DNA of 64,000 nt from Nitrososphaerota archaeon (GCA_016184315.1 JACPCU010000017.1:1-64000), one strand, 5' to 3'; positions 8,686 to 17,754 are shown, counted from the first letter of the stretch. Numbers and translations: made by a program. The notes: generated by a model not told the origin, from the sequence alone.

Positions 8686-10047
8686 TCAGGAGTGAGCCAT
8701 TCGTCGCATCAACTCGACTATGTATCTTGTCCCTCGATGGAGATCCTCCACCCGTATGTTCTCGTTAGGCGCGTGGATCTTAGAACCGAAGTGGCCGATG
8801 CCTATGGACGCTGTGGGTATCTTCAACCTATTCACAAACAAGTACATGGGGCCAGAGCCAGCCATGCTCGGATGCACTACCGGCTCAACGCCGTAGATAT
8901 CCTTGGCAGTCTCTCTCACGACTTTCACTATGGGGTCGGACATAGGCGTTCTAGCTGCCTCGTAACTGCTCTCAACCAAGAACTCGAAGTCGCCGTAGCC
9001 CTTGGCCCTCAAGTGGCTCCTAAACGCTTCCAGTATCTTGTCAGGCTTCTGCCTGGGAACCATCCTGAGATCAATTTTAGCGAAAGCGCTCTTCGGTAAG
9101 ACAGTCTTGCTCCCAATTCCCGTGTACCCTGAGTTGACGCCTGCAATGTTGCATGTAGGTCTGAAGAAGTGTTCAAGCTTTGCCTCCAATCCGGAAAGAT
9201 TCTTGGCGAACCGGCTCACACCGTAAGTCTTCTTAAGGATGGTCTCCTCGTCGAAAGGCATCTCTTTCAAATACTTAATCTCGTCGCTGCTGGGCTGCTC
9301 TACATCGCCGTAAAACCCGTCTACCAAGACTCTTCCATCCTTATCCCTGATGCTGCCCAAGGCTTCAACCAGTCTCCAACCAGGGTTCTCAATTAGAGTT
9401 GAGTAAGAAGAATGCATGTCGACATTGGGGCCCTTAGCCCTGAGCTCTATGTAGACCATGCCCTTAGCCCCAAGGGCTATTACGGGTCTCCCCTTTGCGT
9501 CGCTTGAAGCACCCTCCCAGAGACAGCCGTCTGCCTTCAACAACGCTGGGTTCTTCTCAACGAACCTGTAGAGATAGGGGCTACCGACTTCTTCCTCTCC
9601 CTCCGCTAGGAATTTCACGTTCAAAGGAAGCTTCCCATCCACTCCAATCAGCGTCTTCAAAGATTGTAGCCTAGCAATGATATTCCCCTTGTTGTCGGAA
9701 GCTCCCCTCGCATAGAGAAAACCGTCCCGTATCTGAGGGTCAAAGGGCCCGCTTTTCCACTCATCCAACGGCTCAGGAGGCTGAACATCATAATGGTTGT
9801 AGAACAGAACCGTCTTTCGAGCTCCCGGTTCCCATCTTTCCCCGTAAACAATAGGCTGACCGCCGTGCTCAGTAACGATACGCGTTTTGAGACCAGCTTC
9901 CTTCATCATAGACTCAAGTAGGCGGGAACATTCCTTGACGCCCAAGTCCTGCGCCGAGACACTGGGTTGTCGACACAGTTCCTGAAGACTTCGAAGAGTT
10001 TCCCTCTTGCTTGCTTCAACAGCAGCTTCGACTCTAGGATCCAACTG
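8686..10047 (-). CDS. M20-family metallopeptidase (dipeptidase/ArgE-like)
   Basis: The product has about 453 residues. Zinc-site motifs are visible: Y-N-H-Y-D-V-Q-P (first His and catalytic Asp), A-R-G-A-S-D-N-K-G (bridging Asp), E-G-E-E-E (catalytic Glu pair) and a C-terminal G-x-G-x-F-G-S-x-x-H. The family removes residues from di- or short peptides or acylated amino acids in the cytoplasm. An in-frame ATG lies seven codons upstream (10068), but a TATA-like stretch near 10073-10084 puts the transcript start around 10052. I therefore prefer the ATG at 10047, giving a short-leader mRNA. Confidence 0.88.
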   Translation of the reverse strand, partial: QLDPRVEAAVEASKRETLRSLQELCRQPSVSAQDLGVKECSRLLESMMKEAGLKTRIVTEHGGQPIVYGERWEPGARKTVLFYNHYDVQPPEPLDEWKSGPFDPQIRDGFLYARGASDNKGNIIARLQSLKTLIGVDGKLPLNVKFLAEGEEEVGSPYLYRFVEKNPALLKADGCLWEGASSDAKGRPVIALGAKGMVYIELRAKGPNVDMHSSYSTLIENPGWRLVEALGSIRDKDGRVLVDGFYGDVEQPSSDEIKYLKEMPFDEETILKKTYGVSRFAKNLSGLEAKLEHFFRPTCNIAGVNSGYTGIGSKTVLPKSAFAKIDLRMVPRQKPDKILEAFRSHLRAKGYGDFEFLVESSYEAARTPMSDPIVKVVRETAKDIYGVEPVVHPSMAGSGPMYLFVNRLKIPTASIGIGHFGSKIHAPNENIRVEDLHRGTRYIVELMRRMAHS

Positions 10048-10101
10048 CATAAGGCAATACGAGCACATATCCAGAATTAAAGTTAACCTAACGCTGTATC
10101 T

Positions 10102-11460
10102 CTAGACTGGTCGAGTAGGCGGTCTCTGAATTGCAGGGGCTGCCAAAGCAGGCATCTTGTGATCATACACTGCAGGCGTACGCTCCTTCAACAACGCTGC
10201 CACCAGAGCGGTCGGAATCGATGCGGCCAAACCCATAACGCCGAGCGCGTAGAACCCGTACAAGCTGGTTATGTAGCCGCCAGCAACTGGAAGGCTAACG
10301 CTCAAGATCCCTGAAGTCAACTCTACAATGCCGAGCACACGGCCACGAATCAAAGGAGGCGCCACGTCACCCACAACTGCAGTAGACGCCACAATGGCCG
10401 CGCTCCACCCCACGCCCACCAGGAATATGCCAATAGTGATCAGCTCATAGGTTTCAAACAGCGGCGTCATGAAGGCACCAACACCTGAAAGAACCGAACC
10501 CAAGATCAACACCCTCTTCCTGCCCCACCGATCCGCAAGTCTACCCAAGGGAATTGAAAGAGCATACATCCCCAAAATATGGGTGGCGACTGAAACAGAT
10601 ATCGCAGGCAAATCAAACCCATGGTGGTTCAATACAACTGAAACCATGGACATCATCATATTCATGTTTCCCCAAGCCAGAGACGTTACCACAAGAGCAA
10701 CAACGATGGGGTAATACGTGAAGTAAGGTCTCACACTCTCCTTGACCCCCAAGTTCCCACGATTCTCCTCAGACGGACCAACAGTAATACCCGGATAGTA
10801 TGCACCAAGATTCCTAGCAATGTCCCGAGGGTCTGGCCGAGCCAAGAACACCAGAACAGCTGACACAATAGCCATGGCGGGCATGAAGAGCCAGGGTGTC
10901 GCATAGGGGTCCAAGTTTGTGGACTTCGAGTAAGTGGTCGCATAAGCCACGATAATGGGTCCGCCCAGCGCCCCTATGGCGCTGCCGCTCATGATGTAAC
11001 TGATTCCCTCTGCCTTACGCTTTGGCGGATACATGTCTGCTGCAGCGATCCGCATCTGATGAATAGCTCCCTGACCCATGGTCACAAGGATAAGACCCAG
11101 AATGAAGAAGAGGAAGTTACTGTTAAGAACTGAGAAGTAGATCATCATCGCTCCTGCGCTCAAAATCAGAATTCCCATTAGGAGCGCAGCTCTTCTACCC
11201 AGAACATCAGCAACCTTGCCCGCTGGATAGGAGATCGCCATCCGGCTTAGCCCAAGCATTCCCTGACCTAGGCCGACCAGCGCAAGATTACCTGTCAGCC
11301 TCAAGATGATCAAGCCGGCTACGCTGGGCACCAACTGGAATGTGGAGCCAACAACTGCCTGCGCCGAGGCGAGATATGCGGTGTTCCTCTTGATCAACCG
11401 GGGAATCTGGCCTTTGCCGCTTTTCTCCTTTGCAGGAGACACCTGTTTGGCTTGAGCCAT
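10102..11460 (-). CDS. MFS transporter
   Basis: The product has 452 residues with about 12 hydrophobic helices. The MFS loop 2-3 motif is seen as G-K-V-A-D-V-L-G-R-R and repeated in the second half as G-R-L-A-D-R-W-G-R-K. The N-terminal 30 residues are Lys-rich and cytoplasmic. The substrate is unknown; the closest general type is a drug or metabolite antiporter. It lies between a peptidase and an enoyl-CoA hydratase gene on the same strand, with 33-60 nt gaps, so co-transcription is possible. Confidence 0.86.
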   Translation of the reverse strand: MAQAKQVSPAKEKSGKGQIPRLIKRNTAYLASAQAVVGSTFQLVPSVAGLIILRLTGNLALVGLGQGMLGLSRMAISYPAGKVADVLGRRAALLMGILILSAGAMMIYFSVLNSNFLFFILGLILVTMGQGAIHQMRIAAADMYPPKRKAEGISYIMSGSAIGALGGPIIVAYATTYSKSTNLDPYATPWLFMPAMAIVSAVLVFLARPDPRDIARNLGAYYPGITVGPSEENRGNLGVKESVRPYFTYYPIVVALVVTSLAWGNMNMMMSMVSVVLNHHGFDLPAISVSVATHILGMYALSIPLGRLADRWGRKRVLILGSVLSGVGAFMTPLFETYELITIGIFLVGVGWSAAIVASTAVVGDVAPPLIRGRVLGIVELTSGILSVSLPVAGGYITSLYGFYALGVMGLAASIPTALVAALLKERTPAVYDHKMPALAAPAIQRPPTRPV

Positions 11461-11520
11461 CTCTGTATGCGCCCTCTTGAATGTCGCTATAAGGATGTTG
11501 CTTTCTGTCTAGCAGAGGAA

Positions 11521-12309
11521 CTAATTACCGGTGAAGTGGGGCTTGCGCTTCTCAAGAAAGGCTTTCAACCCCTCTTTGAAATCCTCAGACCTGCCGAGTG
11601 ACTCGTTCACTTCGACCTCATGTTCAAGTTGTTCCTCCAGATCGTTCTCGAAGCTACCGTACACCAACGCCTTCGTTCCAGAAACCGCTTGAGGCGCACT
11701 CTGGGCCAAAAACGAAGCTAACTCATCAGTGGCAGCGTCAAGGCCGCCGTCAGGCACAACTCTGTTGACAAGTCCCATAGAATATGCTTCATCAGCACTC
11801 AGGCTTCTATTAGTCAAAAAGAGCTCCAAAGCTTTGGATTCGCCAATTATTCTAGGAAGGAAATATGTTGAGCCACTATCAGGAGCAAGCCCGATATTGG
11901 TGAAAGCAGACACAAACCTAGCGCTCTTCGTCGCCAATCGCAGATCACATGCCAACGCAATTCCCCAGCCACCTCCTGCGACCACCCCGTTAATCGCCGC
12001 CAGAATTGGCTTCGAAAGCATCCTCATGGACCTAATAGTCCCGTGCAGAACCCCCATCAGGTCAATAAGATGTTCGTAGTCTCCGGAATCAACCGATTTG
12101 AGCATCTCCCTCACATCACCACCCGCTGAAAAACTCCTCCCGCTACCCCTAACAACCACACAACTCACCTCTCCATCGCCGGAACACAGTTTGATCTTCT
12201 CCCCAAGATCCTTAGCCAACTCTCCGTTCACAGCATTCAAGGCCTCTGGCCGATTCAAAGTAAGATAGGCTACGGATCCTCGCTTTGACATAAGAACGAC
12301 GCCGCTCAT
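11521..12309 (-). CDS. Enoyl-CoA hydratase/isomerase family protein
   Basis: The product has about 262 residues of crotonase fold. Motifs: L-N-R-P-E-A-L-N-A near the N-terminus, oxyanion-hole S-A-G-G-D-V-R, and A-A-I-N-G-V-V-A-G-G-G. The usual catalytic Glu at the second site of hydratases is not evident (G-L-A-P-D-S-G instead), so it may be an isomerase or 1,4-dihydroxynaphthoyl-CoA-type member. An ATG 16 codons upstream exists, but a TATA box at 12328-12342 is 25 nt from the ATG at 12309, fitting a leaderless start there. Confidence 0.85.
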   Translation of the reverse strand: MSGVVLMSKRGSVAYLTLNRPEALNAVNGELAKDLGEKIKLCSGDGEVSCVVVRGSGRSFSAGGDVREMLKSVDSGDYEHLIDLMGVLHGTIRSMRMLSKPILAAINGVVAGGGWGIALACDLRLATKSARFVSAFTNIGLAPDSGSTYFLPRIIGESKALELFLTNRSLSADEAYSMGLVNRVVPDGGLDAATDELASFLAQSAPQAVSGTKALVYGSFENDLEEQLEHEVEVNESLGRSEDFKEGLKAFLEKRKPHFTGN

Positions 12310-12327
12310 GCCCATTGTTAAAAAATT

Positions 12328-12342
12328 GCATATATTTTTCCT
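12328..12342 (-). promoter_or_regulatory. TATA box for the enoyl-CoA hydratase gene
   Basis: On the minus strand the element reads GGAAAAATATATGC: a purine-rich BRE-like part followed by a TATA core. Its centre is 25 nt from the ATG at 12309, which selects that start and predicts a leaderless transcript. Confidence 0.6.
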
Positions 12343-12438
12343 TTGAACCAACGACACAAAATACGAAATCTACTGATCCGGCCAGGCCGAGGGTTCCAAT
12401 ATCTCCACCACAACTAATCAACGATCAAACAACTGCAT

Positions 12439-13632
12439 TCAACTCTTATTGGAACGACGAGCCTCCGACGCGGGATCCCGAGCCCTGCTCACAACTACCG
12501 CCATCACCAACAACACGACTACAACCACGTCAAAAGGCAAGGGCTCAATCCGATCTCCTCTCGTCACTCCAATCAACCCGCCTACCATAATCGGCCCAAG
12601 TGTTACAGCCACATCATTGAAGAAACGGTACATGCCCATTGCCCCTCCCCTCACCTCAGGCGGCGCCAAGTCGATGAACCAGGCAGCGGTAGGCCCCACA
12701 AGCCCGCTTGACACCCCAAACAGCAAAAGCAGCACCGTCATGGTGCCTGCATCAGGAGCTCTTGCCACGAAAGCAACAACCAAAGACAGCGACAAGAGCG
12801 CCGTGATCATGAACGGTTTCCGACCGAACCTGTCCGACAGATATCCAGCCGCATACAGCAAAGGGAAGGATGTCAAGCTTGCAGTCGCCAACATACCGCC
12901 AACGGCTCCCTCGGAAAGGCCCAAGTTATCATACGCTATCAGCGGAATGCCTGTATAGAGGATACCAAATCTCGCAAGAAAGAGCGCAAAAGTCGCGAGG
13001 TTGACTTTGAGCAAGTCCCTATTAAGAATCAGTCTCCTCAACGCCTTGAGGTCAAGACGTACTTGACCACCAGTCAAGCTGGGCTCACGGAAAGAGAAGA
13101 AGACGAAAGGTATGCAAAAGACCGCAAGTAAAACATACAGATAGAAAGTGTACACTAGGCCGTAGGCTTCCGCCACCAAGCCGCCTATCGCAGGGCCAAG
13201 CAGATTTCCCATCTCCACCATGCCCGTTGTTATGCTCATCAGCTTGCCCCTGCGGCCGGTTTTGGTGAGACCGGCAATTATTGTGAGCCCCGAGATGAGA
13301 AAAAGGCTGACCGATGCTCCCTCAATAAAACGCGCGACAAATAGAACTGAAAGCTCCTTTGCGGAAGAAGCCAACAGAGAAGCAACGATGACCAGTGCGA
13401 GACTGAAAAACATGATACGTCTAGCTGGATACCTCTGAGCCATGGCTCCGGTCGGAAGATCAAAGAACAATCTACCAAGGCCAAAGACACCTACCGCGAC
13501 TCCTATGAGCGCCTCACTTGCACCCATCCCCCTAGTGAACGGGGGAATAATCGGTATTATCAAAGACCTACCTGTAAACAAAAGCAGATAGACCACCGCA
13601 AGGGGAATTATCCACCTCGTCTCGCGGTCCAT
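12439..13632 (-). CDS. MFS transporter
   Basis: The product has 397 residues with about 12 membrane helices. The first-half signature is F-D-L-P-T-G-A-M-A-Q-R-Y and the second-half G-Y-L-S-D-R-F-G-R-K-P. It is shorter than and only distantly similar to the MFS protein at 10102-11460. It is likely an exporter of a small molecule, substrate unknown. Its start faces the start of the glutaredoxin-like reading frame, with only 12 nt between them. Confidence 0.85.
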   Translation of the reverse strand: MDRETRWIIPLAVVYLLLFTGRSLIIPIIPPFTRGMGASEALIGVAVGVFGLGRLFFDLPTGAMAQRYPARRIMFFSLALVIVASLLASSAKELSVLFVARFIEGASVSLFLISGLTIIAGLTKTGRRGKLMSITTGMVEMGNLLGPAIGGLVAEAYGLVYTFYLYVLLAVFCIPFVFFSFREPSLTGGQVRLDLKALRRLILNRDLLKVNLATFALFLARFGILYTGIPLIAYDNLGLSEGAVGGMLATASLTSFPLLYAAGYLSDRFGRKPFMITALLSLSLVVAFVARAPDAGTMTVLLLLFGVSSGLVGPTAAWFIDLAPPEVRGGAMGMYRFFNDVAVTLGPIMVGGLIGVTRGDRIEPLPFDVVVVVLLVMAVVVSRARDPASEARRSNKS

Positions 13633-13644
13633 GGCGCGAGTCTA

Positions 13645-14151
13645 ATGCACCAACAAAATAAACCTAGAGAACACACTGCAAACACTTTGAACACAAATGT
13701 CATCTATGAACGGAACAAACCAGTTAGCTTAGAAAGGTTCAGGCACAACAAGGTTTTCCTCAATGTCACGATACTTCGACGAGAGGTTTTCCGAGCAACC
13801 GAAGGGGATTTTAGGAAGGCAACCAATTCTACGGGTAACTTGGAGACTAAACTATTCACTGCTCAATGGTGCCAGAGATGCAGAGACATAGCCGAAATCG
13901 TCGAGAAAAGCGGCCTAAAACATGAGAGCATACGCCTAGATGACAGTCCTGCAAGCCTAGCGAGGCTGAAAGAAGCCATAGACTCGACCGAGGTTCCCTC
14001 TTTCAAGGCAGGAGCAAATCCGCTCATCGGATACTATCCGAAACAGCTATCCATTCTGCTAAAAATCAATCTTGAGGGCAGAGATCACCCAGCTCATCCG
14101 CTAAGCAGACAGAACAATTCTAAACAACAAGAGGGCAAGGTCCCTCATTAA
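13645..14151 (+). CDS. Glutaredoxin/thioredoxin-like protein, N-terminus uncertain
   Basis: The frame gives 168 residues, but only residues from about 66 on look like a real domain: a beta strand, T-A-Q-W-C-Q-R-C with the redox CxxC, a helix, and later T-E-V-P-S-F with the cis-Pro of the thioredoxin fold. The first 65 residues have no recognisable features and overlap the promoter region of the divergent MFS gene. The true start is more likely the TTG at 13840 (about 103 residues), though no clear ribosome site supports it. The role is probably thiol-disulfide exchange with unknown partners. Confidence 0.62.
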   Translation: MHQQNKPREHTANTLNTNVIYERNKPVSLERFRHNKVFLNVTILRREVFRATEGDFRKATNSTGNLETKLFTAQWCQRCRDIAEIVEKSGLKHESIRLDDSPASLARLKEAIDSTEVPSFKAGANPLIGYYPKQLSILLKINLEGRDHPAHPLSRQNNSKQQEGKVPH

Positions 14152-14273
14152 GAGATTAGCGCTCTGTGACCTCTGTTGCATTAAAGCCCACATAAGTTGG
14201 GTGGCTGAGGAAATTCACAAAGACACCTCAGCCCTTGGAATCGAAGCCTAGAGGCTCTCAGAAACGGTCTTCC

Positions 14274-14417
14274 TCATAGCTCCTGCCTACTTAGCTGGTG
14301 ACCCTTGTTGCTGTTGATATGCGCCACTGCACTAGAAACCTGAAGGGTTTCAAAACCGCAGGAGCATCTATACTTCCAGCCGTTGAGGCCGCCGCCGGCA
14401 CCCGCCTTCTTGCTCAT
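14274..14417 (-). CDS. 47-residue zinc-finger-like microprotein
   Basis: The ATG at 14417 is preceded by a strong ribosome binding site, AGGAGGT, about 6 nt upstream. The product begins M-S-K-K with a Gly/Ala-rich stretch, then carries C-S-C and, 14 residues later, H-x6-H, a plausible one-zinc site (C-x-C-x14-H-x6-H). It reads away from the archaeosortase-like gene (44 nt apart). I do not recognise the family; the function is unknown. The good SD and spaced metal ligands make it likely to be real despite its size. Confidence 0.6.
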   Translation of the reverse strand: MSKKAGAGGGLNGWKYRCSCGFETLQVSSAVAHINSNKGHQLSRQEL

Positions 14418-14460
14418 TGCGTAACCTCCTAGTGAAACGCTCCGACTTACAGAGACTTAT

Positions 14461-15510
14461 ATGTTTTTCCCAAAGCTTTACACGTTTTTACAAGAACCGC
14501 TTAACTACTGTCTTCATCATCTCCAAGCGGTATGGTGCGCGATCGTGTCAATGATCATCAGCTATGTAACTAGTCCGCCCAAGATATTTCTGATATCTGT
14601 CTTGGTGCTAGTTGCCTACGCCTCTGATCCTGGGAGCTTCGCGATGGCATGGAACCAAGGCAGGGCGGCTATGATTGCCGTGATCCCTCTTGCGATGTTG
14701 GAGATGGGGAGAGGCGCATTTAGTCGAGAGCCTTGGATGCGGGCACGGTACGGTTACATGGTTCTAGGTGTATCTGTTGCGTACTATCTGATCTGGACTC
14801 TGACGAGCGCTAGAGATCTGGTTACTCGTTTCGCCATAAGACAGGGTGTTTCGCCAAGCGTTGCGCCTTTCAGCCCGGTGCAGTCTGTTGACTATGGTGT
14901 TACCACGATCATGCTTGCATCGCTTACGTTGGTGGTGTTGCGTTCAAAGGCGGTGACACCTGTTCTTTATCTGGGCGGTATGACTGCTTTTCTCTTTGTT
15001 GACGCGGCTCTTCCATATGATTCTTTGGGGTTGTTGCAGTTTGTGGTTCCGTCTATACTCGTGTTCGTTGGGGCGATCGTCAATGCTTCTGGGCTGGGAG
15101 GAGCCTTTGCTCAAAACAATATTCTCACATTGACCCGTGGCGGAGGATTCATGAACTTGGCGGTCTTCTGGCCTTCAGCTGGCGTCCATAGTATTATCAT
15201 CACTCTTTTGGCCACAATAGGCCTCTCAGCCAAACTTCATACATCTGCCAACCGTACACTGGCATATCTTGGTCTAGGTATTCTGGGAAGCCTAATCGTT
15301 AACGTTTTCCGGATCTCTCTCCTATCCCTGTACGCCTTAGGCAACATTTCAGACCCAGAAGCCTTCGAACGATTCCACTCCGTAGCAGGTGAAATACTGT
15401 TTCTCCCATGGATCGCAGGCTACCTGCTATGGCTCGTAAGACGGGAAACCCACTTCAAACACGAGCCGACCCGCATCAAATCCCATGCGGTTGACGCAGA
15501 TCGTTCTTAA
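14461..15510 (+). CDS. Archaeosortase/exosortase-family transpeptidase-like membrane protein
   Basis: The product has 349 residues with about 9 hydrophobic helices. The C-terminal half has the exosortase/archaeosortase layout: P-S-A-G-V-H-S near residue 238 (where the nucleophile Cys normally sits), N-V-F-R with the conserved Arg near 282, and F-H-S-V-A-G-E with the conserved His near 304. Ser replaces Cys. My recollection is that a thaumarchaeal variant of this family has the same substitution. The family cleaves C-terminal signals of surface proteins on the outer face of the membrane and reattaches them, so possible substrates are the anchored proteins at 5159-6884. The start could also lie at a later ATG. 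Confidence 0.72.
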   Translation: MFFPKLYTFLQEPLNYCLHHLQAVWCAIVSMIISYVTSPPKIFLISVLVLVAYASDPGSFAMAWNQGRAAMIAVIPLAMLEMGRGAFSREPWMRARYGYMVLGVSVAYYLIWTLTSARDLVTRFAIRQGVSPSVAPFSPVQSVDYGVTTIMLASLTLVVLRSKAVTPVLYLGGMTAFLFVDAALPYDSLGLLQFVVPSILVFVGAIVNASGLGGAFAQNNILTLTRGGGFMNLAVFWPSAGVHSIIITLLATIGLSAKLHTSANRTLAYLGLGILGSLIVNVFRISLLSLYALGNISDPEAFERFHSVAGEILFLPWIAGYLLWLVRRETHFKHEPTRIKSHAVDADRS

Positions 15511-15538
15511 ATAAAGCGCTACCCCACCTGACGCAGGT

Positions 15539-16366
15539 TTGGCTAGACTCGTAGCTGCTATGGGGATGACCCATACTCCGCTGATCTACTGGTCTAAGAA
15601 GACCCCCCCTGAAGCTGACCGCGCCGCGGTTTTCGCGAGCTTTGGGCAGCTAAGAAAACGCATGGATGAAGCCTCTCCAGACGCAATAATCGTCATCGCG
15701 AACGACCATATAGACAACTTCTTCTACGACAACATGCCTCCCTTCTGCGTAGGTATCTCGAAGAAGGCTGAAGGACCCTTCTCCATGGAACACGAAATGG
15801 GGCTCCCAAAATACTCCTGCCCTGTCAAAGACGACTTGGCCACCCAGGTGTTTAAGACTGGCCTCAGCATGGATATGGACCTGGCTTCGACTCAAGAATT
15901 CGGTGTGGATCACGCTTTCGTCATGCCACTCCTCTTCGTAGCTCCCTCTATGAGTGTGCCAATAGTTCCGGTCTTCACTAATACTCTTGTGCCCCCGATT
16001 CCGCAGCCCAAGCGCTTCTACCATCTAGGGAAGATGATTTCTGCAGCTATAGAGAAACGTCCAAAGGACGAAAGAATAGCTGTTCTTGCCAGCTTTAACC
16101 TGAGCATAGAGGTCGGAGGACCGCGAATGAGGCAGATCGACCAAGACTTTAACCAGTCAGCTCTTGAACTCATGGGCGCAGGACGAGTAGACGATATCTT
16201 GTCCCAATTCACTCTGCGACGAATATTCAACGCAGGAAACGCAACGGGTGAATTCCTCAACTACTTGGGTCTGCTAGGCATAATGGGTTCAGAGAAACCT
16301 GCCTACATAGATCTCAGGAACCCACCGTTCTGGGGAAGCTGCCCCGCCATAGCGTGGGACACCTAG
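15539..16366 (+). CDS. Class III extradiol ring-cleavage dioxygenase, LigB-type catalytic subunit
   Basis: The product has 275 residues from a TTG start. Family features are an N-terminal G-M-T-H-T-P (iron-binding His), I-V-I-A-N-D-H near residue 55 (second His) and an F-G-V-D-H-A-F motif. The family cleaves catechol-type rings, or acts in related C-C bond chemistry, using non-heme Fe(II). The companion LigA-type small subunit lies head-to-tail opposite at 16363-16668, and the two genes share a CTAG stop palindrome. A ring-opening role for a plant- or lignin-derived aromatic is likely; the substrate is unknown. Confidence 0.85.
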   Translation: MARLVAAMGMTHTPLIYWSKKTPPEADRAAVFASFGQLRKRMDEASPDAIIVIANDHIDNFFYDNMPPFCVGISKKAEGPFSMEHEMGLPKYSCPVKDDLATQVFKTGLSMDMDLASTQEFGVDHAFVMPLLFVAPSMSVPIVPVFTNTLVPPIPQPKRFYHLGKMISAAIEKRPKDERIAVLASFNLSIEVGGPRMRQIDQDFNQSALELMGAGRVDDILSQFTLRRIFNAGNATGEFLNYLGLLGIMGSEKPAYIDLRNPPFWGSCPAIAWDT

Positions 16367-16668
16367 CTGGTCTCCTCTTCTTCTAAGTAGTAGTCTTGAT
16401 ATGGGTTTCTCAGATTCTTAAGCCTAGGAACATCCTCCTTCAGAAACTTTTCATAATCTCCATTGACACTCACTATGTGCGCGACTAGCATAGGGTGTAC
16501 ACCCATCCCGTATAGCGCCACGTAATCCTTCTCCAACAGGACTTTCTTCTCCTCTTCAGTAACATCAACTGTGTCTATGATTAACGCAGGGTCTTCTCTG
16601 AACCGCTTCCTAAGAACCTCATCAGCGTATAACCGATGTATGAGCTTACTCACTTGATAAACACTCAT
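16363..16668 (-). CDS. LigA-type small subunit of extradiol dioxygenase
   Basis: The product has 101 all-helical residues. Typical motifs are L-Y-A-D-E-V-L-R-K-R-F-R-E-D-P and, in the middle, L-L-E-K-D-Y-V-A-L-Y-G-M-G-V-H-P, as in the protocatechuate 4,5-dioxygenase alpha subunit. It would cap the active site of the LigB-type partner. Unusually it is encoded convergently rather than in tandem, with a 4-nt overlap of the two stop codons, so the subunits are transcribed from separate promoters. Confidence 0.82.
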   Translation of the reverse strand: MSVYQVSKLIHRLYADEVLRKRFREDPALIIDTVDVTEEEKKVLLEKDYVALYGMGVHPMLVAHIVSVNGDYEKFLKEDVPRLKNLRNPYQDYYLEEEETS

Positions 16669-16949
16669 GCCACTCGTTTTCTCCCTAGTAACCCCAACCT
16701 TAAAAACTGTGATGGCTACTGTAAGGAGTGTCCAGAGTAGCCATGCAGATTAGCGACCGTAGATATTTCTTCTAAAACCATGGAACTGGAAATGAATCTG
16801 CAGACCCATACGTTGAACATGACTGGCTTAGCAAAGGTAGGATAACGTTTCTTATGGTGAGGGAGCGGTCTGCCATCCTCCTAGATGCTTCTTTGGTTAC
16901 GGCATCTGAGGCTTTGTGCAGGCTTAGTTACTATGTGAAGACCGTGGTG

Positions 16950-17192
16950 TTAGGCCGTGTACACTTCTTTGCCGCTGAGGTCGCGGTCTATCCGTATCGC
17001 TCCTTTGTTTATCAGCTTCTCCACGTGTTTCCGTGCTTCCTCGGGGGCAATCTTGGTTTCCGCTGCGATTTCTTCAAGGGTTACTCTGGCTCTAACGTGA
17101 ACAAAGTCTGAGATGTGCTTCTCAACCTGTGAGTCTTTGCTCTTAAACAGGATCATGTCTTCCCGCGGGTAAGTTGATTGTTGTCGGGGCAA
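16950..17192 (-). CDS. Small winged-helix DNA-binding protein
   Basis: The product has 80 residues. Residues about 25-75 read as a winged helix: V-T-L-E-E-I-A-A-E-T (helix 2), the recognition helix around A-P-E-E-A-R-K-H-V-E-K-L, then a wing I-R-I-D-R-D. It has no effector domain, so it may act with a partner or bind DNA alone. It is flanked by 280 nt and 150 nt of non-coding sequence, consistent with a free-standing transcript. Confidence 0.7.
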   Translation of the reverse strand: MPRQQSTYPREDMILFKSKDSQVEKHISDFVHVRARVTLEEIAAETKIAPEEARKHVEKLINKGAIRIDRDLSGKEVYTA

Positions 17193-17346
17193 TAAATGTT
17201 TCCTGAAGCGGTTCTGATAACTCTTCAGGACGCGGCTGCTTCTCCCCGCTGGATCGCTGAACCTCGCCCTTCAACATGAATCACAAGTACTGCAAATAAC
17301 CTGCAGAGTTATCAGACACCTTGAAGCTACTCACCGAATGGTGGTT

Positions 17347-17754
17347 CTAGGACTTCTGAGGTTGTTGGACTGCTAGTTTGGCTACCTCGCCTCGACTGAT
17401 AGCCTCCAGCCTCTCAAGTCCCTTTGTGATCTTGCCAAGGGGGCTCATCGGTGTAGCAGTGTTGGCATCCTGTAGGAAGATGCAGATGGAGCCGTTCATG
17501 GGGAAGAAGGCGATTTCGCCCTTGGAAAAGCTTCTCTTACCTTTCTCGACGCCCACCTTTAGATCGGTTAGCATGGACACGTACTCTGTTTGTCTCAAGA
17601 GTCTTCCTTGTAGAGGGCTGCTTCTGACTAGTGCGCCTATTGTTGTAGGGGCTAGGTGTCTGAAGATTTCTCCTTGAGCGTCGCCCCTGCCTATCACGGT
17701 GATGGTGACTGGGATGCGTGATACTGAAGCTGCCAAGGCGTTGCGAAGTATCAT
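17347..17754 (-). CDS. Cyclophilin-like (TM1367-type) protein
   Basis: The product has 135 residues. The layout fits the small archaeal/bacterial cyclophilin-like barrel family: I-P-V-T-I-T-V-I-G-R-G-D-A-Q-G-E-I at the start, H-L-A-P-T-T-I-G-A-L, then G-E-I-A-F-F-P-M-N-G-S-I-C-I-F-L and S-P-L-G-K-I-T. Peptidyl-prolyl isomerase activity is not established for this subgroup. It stands alone, divergent from rpo6 across a 242-nt gap. Confidence 0.72.
   Translation of the reverse strand: MILRNALAASVSRIPVTITVIGRGDAQGEIFRHLAPTTIGALVRSSPLQGRLLRQTEYVSMLTDLKVGVEKGKRSFSKGEIAFFPMNGSICIFLQDANTATPMSPLGKITKGLERLEAISRGEVAKLAVQQPQKS

Noticed and set aside
14152-14460. Insertion-sequence remnant before the archaeosortase-like gene
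   Set aside because: The region is explained by the SD-bearing 47-residue gene; no terminal repeats are seen.
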